Below, in pieces: positions 1-7,696 of a DNA stretch of 10,423 nt. Under the pieces are notes generated by a model. The model was given only the letters and a program-made list of their open reading frames with translations. It ran no database searches and had not been told where the DNA came from. Made by a program: the position numbers and the translations under genes. This stretch comes from JANRKG01 sp033763635 (lineage in GTDB: Bacteria > Cyanobacteriota > Cyanobacteriia > GCF-001939115): the NCBI GenBank assembly GCA_033763635.1, contig JANRKG010000207.1, positions 1 through 10,423 of the forward strand, given 5' to 3'. How positions within the stretch are numbered: the first letter of the stretch is position 1; every line of letters starts with the position of its first letter.

Positions 1-267
1 GGCGATTTCGTGAAAGGGGGTCTTCTCGAATGTGAAAAAACACTCTGCCAGCCACAGCAGCCGCTCTACCTGCACTGCTACACCCAATTCTTCGACCATC
101 TCCCGCACGATCGTTTTTTCTGAGGATTCTCCAAATTCAACCCGTCCCCCTGGCAAGGCCCAAAACGAATACCCTTCAATTTGATGAACCAGCACCCGAT
201 CGCGATCGAGGAGGACCGCAGCAGTCCGGTAATTGAAACGACCCTGGGGATGGTGAAAAGCAAGCAT
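1..267 (-). CDS. NUDIX hydrolase (MutT-like), 3' end beyond window
   Basis: The frame reads leftward from the ATG at 265-267 with 89 open codons to the window edge, so the C-terminus is missing. A complete NUDIX box (GX5EX7REXXEEXGX) is visible at residues 41-63, starting at GGRVEFGE and containing REMVEELGV; its glutamates bind the divalent metal. The family hydrolyses nucleoside diphosphates linked to another moiety, such as oxidised dNTPs, ADP-ribose or NADH; the substrate cannot be told here. The ATG is chosen because a purine-rich GAGAGAGA lies about 7 nt upstream and the frame closes 48 nt further up. The gene is co-directional with the cmr operon but separated from it by 271 bp and a hairpin, so it is probably an ordinary neighbour rather than a Cas component. 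Confidence 0.88.
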   Translation of the reverse strand, partial: MLAFHHPQGRFNYRTAAVLLDRDRVLVHQIEGYSFWALPGGRVEFGESSEKTIVREMVEELGVAVQVERLLWLAECFFTFEKTPFHEIA

Positions 268-538
268 GGGTAATCTCTCTCGAAACAGTACGATTGAGTC
301 TACCCCTTCAATCACCCCTAAGGGCTGGTATAAGTGATGGAATTAGGCGAAGAAATCAGTGGAAATCCGATTACATTGAATCTGAACTGTCTTGGCCCGA
401 TCGCATCACTCCCCAAAGTCAGAAGGAAAGATCGCATCAGGAACGCTAACTCCCAATCCACAACAATCAATTGAGGAACGGGTTCTCTGAGTTCTGGGAA
501 CATCGAAGGTTGAACTTCCAAATTATTCCCAGAACTAT
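268..538. other. Intergenic region between NUDIX gene and cmr operon
   Basis: This stretch holds the hairpin that follows the cmr operon and the presumed promoter of the NUDIX gene. A 78-codon minus-strand frame (554-318) crosses it, but it overlaps the end of the RAMP gene and shows no recognisable domain, so it is not called as a gene. No clear promoter boxes could be assigned. Confidence 0.5.
490..536 (-). terminator. Hairpin directly after the cmr operon
   Basis: A perfect 11-bp inverted repeat, AGTTCTGGGAA (490-500) and TTCCCAGAACT (526-536), lies 2 nt beyond the stop codon of the last operon gene. The 25-nt interior contains a smaller inverted repeat (GAAG/CTTC), so the RNA could fold into a longer stem. 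No run of U follows on the minus strand, so it is not a canonical intrinsic terminator. It could end transcription in another way or protect the 3' end of the operon mRNA. Confidence 0.5.
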
Positions 539-2215
539 TTAGGACGAGGGCCACAATTTCACAAATGATTTCTGCTGGGTTTCCAGAAAATTCAGGAAGT
601 CGATCGCCTCGGTTGAGTCATCGGGGAAGAGGGTGAGTAACTCAAGAAATTGGCTGGTTTGGCGCGGAATCGGCTTTTTGGGATTGTCCGGGTTTTTCCG
701 CAAGATTACAACGGGATACAGGCGATGCCAGAGCCTGCCAATTTGCCCCACCTGTCCTGTCACAGACGATCGGTAAATGGAGCCTTCTCGGATTCTGGCC
801 TGGGGAATGGCTTCTCGATAGGGACCGTGGAGCCAGTGGATTGCTTCGCTATCTTCTGCTTCGCTGGCAAGCCGTCCCCAGACTTGAACTTTGCTGGGAT
901 GCCAGGTTTCTCGCCAGGGAGTGGGTTGAGCGGCAGTGGGAATTTTGCGAAGAGTCATCCATTGGGTTGCAATCTGGCGGACTTGATGGATGAAGGGGCC
1001 AATGTCCTCCAACTTGCGAACTTGACTATCATTGCGGAGCGATCGCTCTCCGTTCCATTGCCAGTGACACCCAATCAGGGGTTTGTAGCCCTCGTCATAG
1101 TAGTCCGGGTAAAAGAGGCGATGGTCGGCCCGTCGCCAGGATTTGCCGAAGCCACCAAAGACCATTGCAAAGCGGGTGAGGGCAACGATCAATTTTGTGA
1201 GAGCTTCCCGTTCTTCTGGGCTGGCAAGTTCCTGGGTCAGCAGCCAGGTCAATTCCCCAGAGACTTCATAGGTGGGTTGAGTATAGGAGCCTTTGCCAAA
1301 GGTTTCGAGCACTAGATCTGAAGTCCGAAAGCCCATCCCCAACAACCCCACCGTGCCCTTTCCGGTGGTGGTGCCAAAGAGTTCATTGACCATGCGATCG
1401 GCGTTCGCTTCATCGGTTAGGCCGCCAAAGAGTCGCAAGGCATGACCTCGAATGGCTGCTCGAAAGACATTGGGACGAAATTCTCCCGTTCCATCCAGCA
1501 ATTTTGCAGCCTGTCCTTGGCCTTGTACATTCGTGCGATAGAGGACATTGCCGATGTGGGTTTCCGGTTGTCCATACCCTGCACACACCCGGCATCCAAT
1601 GCCTGTAGAAATCGCCTTTTCCCAGATACCCCAGATCTCCTCCCATTCGGCATCGTTTAAAGGAATCGTGCTGGAAATTCCAAACCGGAGTTCTGGTTCG
1701 TAGAGGGAGATTTGGGTGAAGGCTCCCACAGATTTGGTATTGGATTTCACCTGCCAATCCTGTTGAGGATGGACGATATCGATTAAAGATTCTGTCCAAT
1801 CGGTTGTTGTGGGATAGCCTCCCTGAAAGCGCAGGATTCCGGGTTGGAAGTCGCTTCCAGGTAATTCTTTGCCGCAGTAGCGATCGGCCTGTTCAGGAGT
1901 GCAGGCGCGTCGAAACACGCCTTTCATACTGCTGCCAGGGTAGAAGGGCCATCCTCGCGCCCCGATCGCTGGACGAATGATGGTGTCATCTTGACCGCCA
2001 TTGGAGACAAATCGCCAGGTAATGGCGTAAGTTCTGGTTTGCCCATCTCCTGCGAGGTCTGGTGTGTCGGGATAGGTGCGTTCCACCCATTCTTCAATCC
2101 AGCGCACTGCGTCAGAGTCTTGATCTTTCTGAATACGCTGAAGTTGGCAACGCCCTTCAATCTGGGCACGAAACATCATCGGAATTTTTTGGGCGGCGTT
2201 TGGAATTGAGGTCAT
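539..2215 (-). CDS. Double-RAMP protein, probable Cmr6-Cmr1 fusion of type III-B effector
   Basis: The 558-residue protein contains two RAMP-like (Cas7-family) units. The first, about residues 60-230, has the RAMP segment GARGWPFYPGSSMKG (85-99), as in Cmr6, and a glycine-rich loop at 205-216 (GIGCRVCAGYGQ). The second begins around 247 with FRAAIRGHALRLF, which resembles the Cmr1 helix following its first strand, and has a glycine/arginine loop GGFGKSWRRADH at 354-365 like that of Cmr1. Residues 380-558 are unassigned. In Cmr complexes Cmr6 and Cmr1 cap the end of the backbone distal to Cas10 and contact the 3' part of crRNA and target. No separate cmr1 or cmr6 is visible, which supports a fusion. 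The ATG overlaps the upstream gene's TGA by 4 bp (ATGA), implying translational coupling. The RAMP call is firm; the Cmr6/Cmr1 split is inference. Confidence 0.8.
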   Translation of the reverse strand: MTSIPNAAQKIPMMFRAQIEGRCQLQRIQKDQDSDAVRWIEEWVERTYPDTPDLAGDGQTRTYAITWRFVSNGGQDDTIIRPAIGARGWPFYPGSSMKGVFRRACTPEQADRYCGKELPGSDFQPGILRFQGGYPTTTDWTESLIDIVHPQQDWQVKSNTKSVGAFTQISLYEPELRFGISSTIPLNDAEWEEIWGIWEKAISTGIGCRVCAGYGQPETHIGNVLYRTNVQGQGQAAKLLDGTGEFRPNVFRAAIRGHALRLFGGLTDEANADRMVNELFGTTTGKGTVGLLGMGFRTSDLVLETFGKGSYTQPTYEVSGELTWLLTQELASPEEREALTKLIVALTRFAMVFGGFGKSWRRADHRLFYPDYYDEGYKPLIGCHWQWNGERSLRNDSQVRKLEDIGPFIHQVRQIATQWMTLRKIPTAAQPTPWRETWHPSKVQVWGRLASEAEDSEAIHWLHGPYREAIPQARIREGSIYRSSVTGQVGQIGRLWHRLYPVVILRKNPDNPKKPIPRQTSQFLELLTLFPDDSTEAIDFLNFLETQQKSFVKLWPSS

Positions 2216-2814
2216 TCTAAAATTCCCACTAAAGTTCGGATCAGGGGTTCCAGATCATCAGGGAGGGTATAGGAGGAAATATCCTGGGTGATGATTTGGG
2301 TGTTGCGATCGAGGATGCTAAAGATCCAGAGATTGCCGATCGTCACCGCTCCGTAAATGAAATTGGGAGATTCCTCCACCATTGACAATGCAATCATCTC
2401 AACCGCCAGTTGGGTAAAGCCGCGTGTCAAATCATCTCGTTTTGCTTCTACCACAATCAAATTGTGGCGGGAGCGAATCAAGTAATCCAGCGTTCCCTGA
2501 AGTTGGGGAGTCACCTTCAAGGGATATTCAATGCGAAGAGTTTGTTGAGAAATGACTGCCACACGGGTGAGAACAGGAGCGACTAGCACCTCTCGCTTGG
2601 CCGTTTCACTGGTTAACTGGACAAAGGGAAGGGTTTCTTCAATTTGTTGCTGAAGCTCCTTTAATCCGAGAATGGGGCGATCGGTCGTTGGCAGGTTGAG
2701 CCGCAACTGCTTCAGGTCATAGCCAAATTCTGCCAGAACCTCATCGGGATCATTCGCCAGTTCAAAATAGGACCGGAATGAGTACGAGGTATCTTCTTGC
2801 AAAATCTTTTTCAT
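2212..2814 (-). CDS. PD-(D/E)XK nuclease-like protein within cmr operon
   Basis: The 200-residue protein carries a recognisable PD-(D/E)XK core: GTLDY with Asp110, then VVEAK with Glu123 and Lys125, and a trailing Gln135 in a helix. This matches the arrangement in restriction-type endonucleases and in the N-terminal domain of type I restriction R subunits. Solitary cyanobacterial proteins with a similar N-terminus (SYSFRSYFEL) are known as unassigned restriction-like proteins. It sits between the putative cmr5 and the RAMP fusion, 37 bp after the former and overlapping the latter by 4 bp, so it is co-expressed with the effector complex. GAAGG about 4-8 nt upstream supports the ATG. No CARF or SAVED sensor is visible in it, so activation by cyclic nucleotide would need a partner. 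Its role is unknown: an accessory nuclease, or a genomic hitchhiker in the operon. Confidence 0.75.
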   Translation of the reverse strand: MKKILQEDTSYSFRSYFELANDPDEVLAEFGYDLKQLRLNLPTTDRPILGLKELQQQIEETLPFVQLTSETAKREVLVAPVLTRVAVISQQTLRIEYPLKVTPQLQGTLDYLIRSRHNLIVVEAKRDDLTRGFTQLAVEMIALSMVEESPNFIYGAVTIGNLWIFSILDRNTQIITQDISSYTLPDDLEPLIRTLVGILE

Positions 2815-2851
2815 AGCCTTCTACATCCCGATCAGTGCATCGATTCCTGTC

Positions 2852-3274
2852 TTATTTATACCGTTGCGTCCACCAAACGATGCAATCACAGAGTTGGGAT
2901 AACACTGCCAGGGCAACCCGCTGATCCTGAAGGGTTAATTTTCGTCCCTGAGCATTCAGAGGCGTTTCGCCCCACAACTTAGCAGACATAGCCCGAATTG
3001 TTCTGACATCGTTCACATCGATCAAATCATTGGGAATGATCACCCCTGCATGACCCATCACCCTCACCAACGCATCCCAGGTCGCTTTCCAATACTCCGC
3101 TTTTTCCGGCTCCCGCCGTTGCAGCCGGAGGTGTTCTCCCCAAAACCGTTCCAACCCATAAGCCGTTGCCATTCGCATTTTGTAGCCCTGGTTCAGGGAA
3201 TCCTCATCCCGTTCCTTTGCATCCAGAACTAATCGTTGAGCAATTTGATCTAATCCGTAAGACTGCCAGCCCAT
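2852..3274 (-). CDS. cmr5: Probable small subunit Cmr5 of type III-B complex
   Basis: The 140-residue protein is rich in predicted alpha-helix and charged residues, with no signal peptide or membrane segment. Cmr5 is a small all-alpha protein forming the inner filament that contacts target RNA next to Cmr4. The assignment rests on size, helical character and position right after cmr4, where cmr5 is common, plus a hydrophobic C-terminal helix (about 119-137). I see no diagnostic motif, so another small accessory protein is possible; but no other small-subunit candidate exists in the operon. The ATG at 3272-3274 follows AGAGGTGAAAGGG, a plausible ribosome binding site. The gap to cmr4 is 75 bp. 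Confidence 0.58.
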   Translation of the reverse strand: MGWQSYGLDQIAQRLVLDAKERDEDSLNQGYKMRMATAYGLERFWGEHLRLQRREPEKAEYWKATWDALVRVMGHAGVIIPNDLIDVNDVRTIRAMSAKLWGETPLNAQGRKLTLQDQRVALAVLSQLCDCIVWWTQRYK

Positions 3275-3349
3275 TACCCTTTCACCTCTTCTAATACAGG
3301 CATCTGTCCCTACTGCTTGCTGGATTTGAGTTTGAGTGGAGTGAGGGAC

Positions 3350-4324
3350 TCACTCCACCGCAAGCGGCGATACTGTCACCGCACAATGACCAAATCCAAT
3401 CGATTCTAAGCCACCAAAATAAAATTCTTTCAACTTCTGACCGCAGACCGTTTGCCAGGTTGGATCTTTTAGGGCGATCGGGAAGGCCAGAATACTTCCC
3501 TCCGGCAGGGCTTCCACATTGAAAAATGCCCCCCCTGCCACTCGCTTTTCGGTGTCTGCCAGTTTCACGCGGCTCTGGCGATAGAGGGCCATATCATGCA
3601 CCATGCTGATATCATTGTCCCCCACGACGACCAGATCCACTGGGTTCAGCGAGGTGCCGGGAGGAACCCAGGCTTCCAGGGTTTCGGTTTCTACTTCGTG
3701 TTCAATTTCTAAAAACCCTAGATTGAAAAAGAGTACGATCTTTCCCGTCTCACTTTTGCGTCCAACCAGGGATTTCGATGCGGTGTAAGGAGCGGGAACT
3801 TTTGCAGAGCGGTTAGCAATTTTCTGATAACGCTTCAATAGCCGGGGGCAACTAATCCACACCACAGGTTGACCAGGACAGAATACGGGCAGCCACACTA
3901 AAGAGGCATATTCAAATTTAACCAGCGCTTCGGTAGTATCCCCTTCGTCTGCTGAGTTGCCATACCAGTGATTTTCATTCAGGGTTTGCGGAACTTTGAG
4001 AGATTGTTCCGTCGCCCTCTTTTCCAACCACTGAAGTCGAGACAATTTCTGTTCTTTTCCGTCTGCTAAAATCTCAACAATTTCGTGTTGGGTTAAATCA
4101 GGAATTTCAACTTCCTTAGCCGCTAGTTCTTTTTCCAACCATTGTTGTCGCTTCGATCGCATATTGGCCCGAAAGCGACCCCGAATGGAACTGCCTGGAA
4201 TAATCCCCGTTTGGGTAAACTGGTCTCGAAAAATTAAGTTTAAGTTCCCAGTTTCTTCCCCAGCACTTGCCCCCACATGGAGCGGGGCCAGGGTTTCAAT
4301 CACACCGTAAGCTTTCTCGTACAT
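3350..4324 (-). CDS. cmr4: Cmr4, Cas7-family backbone subunit of type III-B complex
   Basis: The 324-residue protein shows Cmr4 features: an N-terminal TLAPLHVGA segment (11-19), IIPGSSIRGRFR (41-52), the conserved EALPEGSILAFPI region (271-283) and the C-terminal glycine-rich loop FGGLESIGFG (303-312). Cmr4 forms the repeated backbone along the crRNA and normally cuts target RNA every 6 nt using an Asp in the loop before the PGSS motif. Here the equivalent stretch reads GNLNLIFRDQF, placing Asn29 where the family has Asp (in VDLPI-type sequences); Asp34 is nearby. By hand alignment the cleavage residue may therefore be absent. Residues 60-115 contain two similar WLEK segments, a likely insertion. 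No strong ribosome binding site precedes the ATG; the 48-bp gap to cmr3 is AT-rich. Confidence 0.92.
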   Translation of the reverse strand: MYEKAYGVIETLAPLHVGASAGEETGNLNLIFRDQFTQTGIIPGSSIRGRFRANMRSKRQQWLEKELAAKEVEIPDLTQHEIVEILADGKEQKLSRLQWLEKRATEQSLKVPQTLNENHWYGNSADEGDTTEALVKFEYASLVWLPVFCPGQPVVWISCPRLLKRYQKIANRSAKVPAPYTASKSLVGRKSETGKIVLFFNLGFLEIEHEVETETLEAWVPPGTSLNPVDLVVVGDNDISMVHDMALYRQSRVKLADTEKRVAGGAFFNVEALPEGSILAFPIALKDPTWQTVCGQKLKEFYFGGLESIGFGHCAVTVSPLAVE

Positions 4325-4372
4325 AGGTTGAATTAATTAAAGAATTAGTTGTCGCAAAACAAATCAGGGGGA

Positions 4373-5488
4373 TTAGGACACGATCGCCGCTTGAGGAACC
4401 GACGGTTGAGCAATCGCACTGGGTAAGGGTAAGGCCAATCCACATCCCCAGCGCCGAGTCGAAAATCCTTCAAGCCCCTTAGTTTCATCGCCCCGGCTTT
4501 CAATGGCAAACCACTTCTCATCCCACTCATTCCAGGCCGGGAGAGGTGAATGGGTCACGTAAACGGTTCCTGCGGGAACTGCATACCGTCCTCTAGAGAG
4601 CCGTTTTACATCCTGCACGCCTCCTCCCATGCGATATCGAAAGGGGGTTGGACGTTCTGTAAGCATGGTTTGATAAATGCACGCCTCCCAATCCGAAGGA
4701 TAGCGACAGGACAAGCGATTTGAACCCCAAACAGCAGGGGTCAGGGTGGCAAAACTCCGGCCTAACGGTTGGGTCAGTAAGTCTTGAGTCGCTGCTGCCA
4801 AGTCATGAGAGGCCACCTCTGCTAAATGGCCTTCTCCTCCAAAGCGATACCAGCCGGGTTCTAATGCAAGATTTGAGAGATAGACCAAACAAACCTCTGG
4901 AAAGAGTTGCACGGCGTTTTCTAAAAACAGAGAACCCTGCTCTGGGTTTTGCTCAACGACGCGCCGTTCCGTTTCCCGCAAACGAGGATGGAGATGGGGC
5001 ACAAATTCCCAGGGTTCCGTATAGACCTGTTCACAGGTTTCCCAACTGGCAAGGGGGATCCAGGTGTTTCGAGTAAATTTGCCGCTGGGTGCTACGAACT
5101 CCTGCTTTTCCGTGTCCCAGTACATCCAGCGATCGTAATCCTGTTCTTCCGCTGCTGGATACCACGCCAATAAATGATGAACACTCCCCGTCTGAATTTC
5201 CGGGTGTTCAGGAGGTGGATTCAACTTGACCAGGTGATTGAAGGGAGTTGGAACACAAAAGTTTTGTGGATTCTGTTGAAAAGCCCAGAAGGGACCTGCA
5301 ACTTGTAACGATCGCAGTTTCTCTTCCTGGTGGGGATGATAGACCGAGGCAAACAAACCGGATACGGTAGCTGCACTGGGGGGGAATTTTGCTCCTGATC
5401 GTCCGACTAAATTTTCTGGAGACAGAAAGGCTCCGGCACTTCCATAGAGCAAGCCTAATGGCTCGATCGTAATTAGATACTTAAACAT
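4373..5488 (-). CDS. cmr3: Cmr3, crRNA 5'-handle-binding RAMP of type III-B complex
   Basis: The 371-residue protein is recognisable as Cmr3 from its N-terminus: IEPLGLLYGSAGAFL (8-22) followed by the FPPSAATVSGLFAS segment (35-48). Later it has RFGGEGHLAEV (215-225), LSRGRYAVPAGTVYV (297-311) and a C-terminal RAMP glycine-rich loop, GFSTRRWGCG (341-350). Cmr3 is a Cas5-like subunit that pairs with Cas10/Cmr2 and holds the repeat-derived 5' tag of the crRNA. Length is normal for the family. It lies 38 bp after cas10. The ATG is preceded by GGATGGAT, a weak ribosome binding site. Confidence 0.93.
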   Translation of the reverse strand: MFKYLITIEPLGLLYGSAGAFLSPENLVGRSGAKFPPSAATVSGLFASVYHPHQEEKLRSLQVAGPFWAFQQNPQNFCVPTPFNHLVKLNPPPEHPEIQTGSVHHLLAWYPAAEEQDYDRWMYWDTEKQEFVAPSGKFTRNTWIPLASWETCEQVYTEPWEFVPHLHPRLRETERRVVEQNPEQGSLFLENAVQLFPEVCLVYLSNLALEPGWYRFGGEGHLAEVASHDLAAATQDLLTQPLGRSFATLTPAVWGSNRLSCRYPSDWEACIYQTMLTERPTPFRYRMGGGVQDVKRLSRGRYAVPAGTVYVTHSPLPAWNEWDEKWFAIESRGDETKGLEGFSTRRWGCGLALPLPSAIAQPSVPQAAIVS

Positions 5489-5526
5489 CGCGATCCATCC
5501 ATGAGATGATTCGTTGGGGGTGGTCG

Positions 5527-7161
5527 TTACTGGTCATGGAGATGGAACCCTACTTTTGCTAGATTGATGACCCAATCATTTAAGGCCCGTTGCTGCATCT
5601 GGAGGGTCGGATAAAGCGTTCGATCGCCCAGAATCCCGGAATGCCCTGGTGAATTCCAGAGTTGGGCATCGTTGTCTAAATCGGTGCGGTGTTTCGTTCC
5701 AAAATACACTGCAAACAGAGCACGGGCAACCTCTGTTTGGTTTGCAAAAGCATGGCGGGATTCCAGGGCAGCAATATCTTGATAGAGGTGTGTCCAGTTT
5801 GCCTCCAGGCCCGTCTTGTGATTGCGATCCTGGTAGTCCTGCAACATCGGTAAGAACTTCCAGGGACAGATCCATTGCAAATAGTTACCACCATTAAACA
5901 GAATTCGAATCGCGATGCGATCTCGTCCGCCCTGTTTCGCCGCCTGTTCCGTTTCGCGGCAGTGTTGCAACACATCCCGTTGAGGAACACCAGGAGCCGT
6001 CCATACAAACCCAACGCTGACCGTAATCTTTTGCTGATGCACGTTCCATATCCCAGGAAAGGTATACAACCAATTCAGGCACTCCCTGGCAGAAAGGTTG
6101 GGTTCAGGAGCATTCCGGTAAAGAACTCCCAGAAAGTCATCGCCTCCGGCATAAATGATTCGTCCAGACTTCTCAAGTAAGCGAAATTTTAAGGTTTTTC
6201 CGCCCCAATCAATCATGGCTTGGCTGAAGTCATGCAAAACCTCTGCCTCAGATTTATGATTTGTTTCAACAGAGTGCTTCAAATATTCCCCAATTCGATC
6301 GCCATCCCCTTGAAACCATCCTGTCCAGCGACGTTCATCGGGTTTATCTCGATGACGATTGATGTCTTTGAAACTGAGGGGAATTTCTACACTGGGGCGC
6401 TCATTCAGTTTCAAATTGAGGCGATCGGCAATTGCATCCAGGGTAATCAACCGTTTAATCAGTTCGGGAATACTGAGTCGTTCATTGGGGGCAACAATCG
6501 ATTCTGTAAATGCTGCGCTCAAGTGTTGATAAAACTCACGAATTTGAGCCGTTTGCTGGGAAAGTTGGGGATGTTTGGGGTCTGTTTTATCTGCCATGCC
6601 ATACCAGGCAATTGCATCGGCCCCCGATAGCGTTGAACTTTCACCTGTCCAATTAATTCCAGTCCATGCACGCGATCGTTTTTGCTCATTCAGCCGTCTC
6701 CGCACCTCCCCAATTCGGTCTGATAATGAATAATCTTGTTCATGGGTTTGTGCCCAAAACAGTTCCCAGGTGTGGTTACTCCAGGCATTCCAGGCCCGTT
6801 GCCATCGATAGGGTTGAAATTCTAGTAGACGCTTTTCAATCTCTTCTCGACAGACTTCTACCACATCAGTCCAGGCTTTGGCAAAAGCTGCCCTGACAGC
6901 ATTTTCTGGAAAGTTACCGCAAATAATAATCTGGTTAGGAGTTCCCTGAGTCAGGTTAATGAGAGCGGGAGAAATCACGGGTTCAGGGTTGTTGTCGGCA
7001 TCATGAAGGAGATCCTGTGCTGTATCACAGAGGGCACGGGACAGGTAGGAGAGAATAAAAGAACTCCCATACAAATCTCGGAGTTTGCGTGATTTTTCAA
7101 TAAAGCCCTGAACGGGGGCAAAGGTGATGGCGGTGTAAACCGTTGCCGTGGAATGGGTCAT
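5527..7161 (-). CDS. cas10: Cas10/Cmr2 lacking HD domain, GGDD cyclase intact
   Basis: The 544-residue protein starts directly with the first palm segment (TFAPVQGFIEKSRKLRDLYG, 13-32), a hallmark of Cmr2. The first palm continues to FQGDGDRIG (283-291). The second palm carries YAGGDDFLG (337-345), with the GGDD cyclase motif at 339-342. A helical C-terminal domain follows from about 430. Cas10 is the large subunit of type III complexes: on target-RNA binding it converts ATP to cyclic oligoadenylates, and in many systems an N-terminal HD domain cuts ssDNA. No HD domain is present here, and 544 residues is short compared with HD-bearing Cmr2 proteins, so the predicted output is signalling only. 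The ATG is chosen because it opens just before the conserved segment; no clear ribosome binding site is seen. It is the first gene of the operon. Confidence 0.95.
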   Translation of the reverse strand: MTHSTATVYTAITFAPVQGFIEKSRKLRDLYGSSFILSYLSRALCDTAQDLLHDADNNPEPVISPALINLTQGTPNQIIICGNFPENAVRAAFAKAWTDVVEVCREEIEKRLLEFQPYRWQRAWNAWSNHTWELFWAQTHEQDYSLSDRIGEVRRRLNEQKRSRAWTGINWTGESSTLSGADAIAWYGMADKTDPKHPQLSQQTAQIREFYQHLSAAFTESIVAPNERLSIPELIKRLITLDAIADRLNLKLNERPSVEIPLSFKDINRHRDKPDERRWTGWFQGDGDRIGEYLKHSVETNHKSEAEVLHDFSQAMIDWGGKTLKFRLLEKSGRIIYAGGDDFLGVLYRNAPEPNLSARECLNWLYTFPGIWNVHQQKITVSVGFVWTAPGVPQRDVLQHCRETEQAAKQGGRDRIAIRILFNGGNYLQWICPWKFLPMLQDYQDRNHKTGLEANWTHLYQDIAALESRHAFANQTEVARALFAVYFGTKHRTDLDNDAQLWNSPGHSGILGDRTLYPTLQMQQRALNDWVINLAKVGFHLHDQ

Positions 7162-7211
7162 GCGGGGAACTGTGGAAGAAAAGGTACAGGATGAAACAAC
7201 ACTAACACTGC

Positions 7212-7231
7212 TTGGAAGGAGGGGCTTCCAA
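7212..7231. repeat. Small hairpin in the cas10 5' leader
   Basis: TTGGAAG (7212-7218) and CTTCCAA (7225-7231) form a perfect 7-bp stem with a 6-nt loop about 50 nt upstream of the cas10 ATG. No U tract follows on either strand, so a terminator is unlikely. It could be an operator or a leader RNA structure, or chance. Confidence 0.35.
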
Positions 7232-7481
7232 CCGATTCAGGGGAACCCATTGCTCCCGATCGTCTGACTTTTGTTTATTTCTAGCCCACAATTTCGATTG
7301 TTTTGGGAGTTGCGACAAAAAAAGGTTAATTTCTTCAAAAAAGTTATTGAATTTGTAACGGGGCGATCGATCATGAATGCAACATCCCTCAGCCTGACAG
7401 CCACTCTGTCCAATCTTCTCCTGAAAGATGGCAAACCATTCAAATTAGAATGCCAGCGATTTGAATCAGCATTAGTCCGCT

Positions 7482-7562
7482 TCGAATGGGGACGGGTGCT
7501 GATTCGAATGTTTTCTATGCACGTTTCAATGTCAGCCGTGACAATCGAATGGGGACGGGTGC
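7482..7562. repeat. Two 18-bp perfect direct repeats, 63-bp period
   Basis: The 18-mer TCGAATGGGGACGGGTGC occurs at 7482-7499 and 7545-7562, with 45 bp between copies. The bases flanking the two copies match only weakly, although both have a C/G-TTT/ATT-AA-type stretch about 20 bp upstream in plus orientation (ATTTGAATCAGC and GTTTCAATGTCAGC). Read on the minus strand, copy 2 with its flank runs from a CCCGTCCCC start to an ATTGAAAC end, which resembles the ends of cyanobacterial CRISPR repeats. Only two copies exist, so an intact array is not claimed. The shorter TTCGAATG also recurs at 7503-7510. Confidence 0.6.
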
Positions 7563-7696
7563 AGGAAGGATTGTGGTTCATCACAATAGGAATGGTGCAG
7601 CTCCCCTTACGAAAGGATGCCCTGCAATTTAAATCGGCGGAAAGCGACTTAAGAAACGTGAATTCGGCATAACCATTGATGATACAGATCCAATCC

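Noticed and set aside
318..554. 78-codon minus-strand frame after the RAMP gene
   Set aside because: It overlaps the end of the RAMP gene out of frame, runs through the hairpin, and shows no recognisable domain or convincing ribosome binding site.
650..1315. 221-codon plus-strand frame
   Set aside because: It lies wholly antisense to the RAMP fusion, whose motifs are clear; the composition is that of a shadow frame.
7482..7562. Calling an intact CRISPR array
   Set aside because: Only two copies of an 18-mer with poorly matching flanks and a period shorter than usual; at best a remnant.
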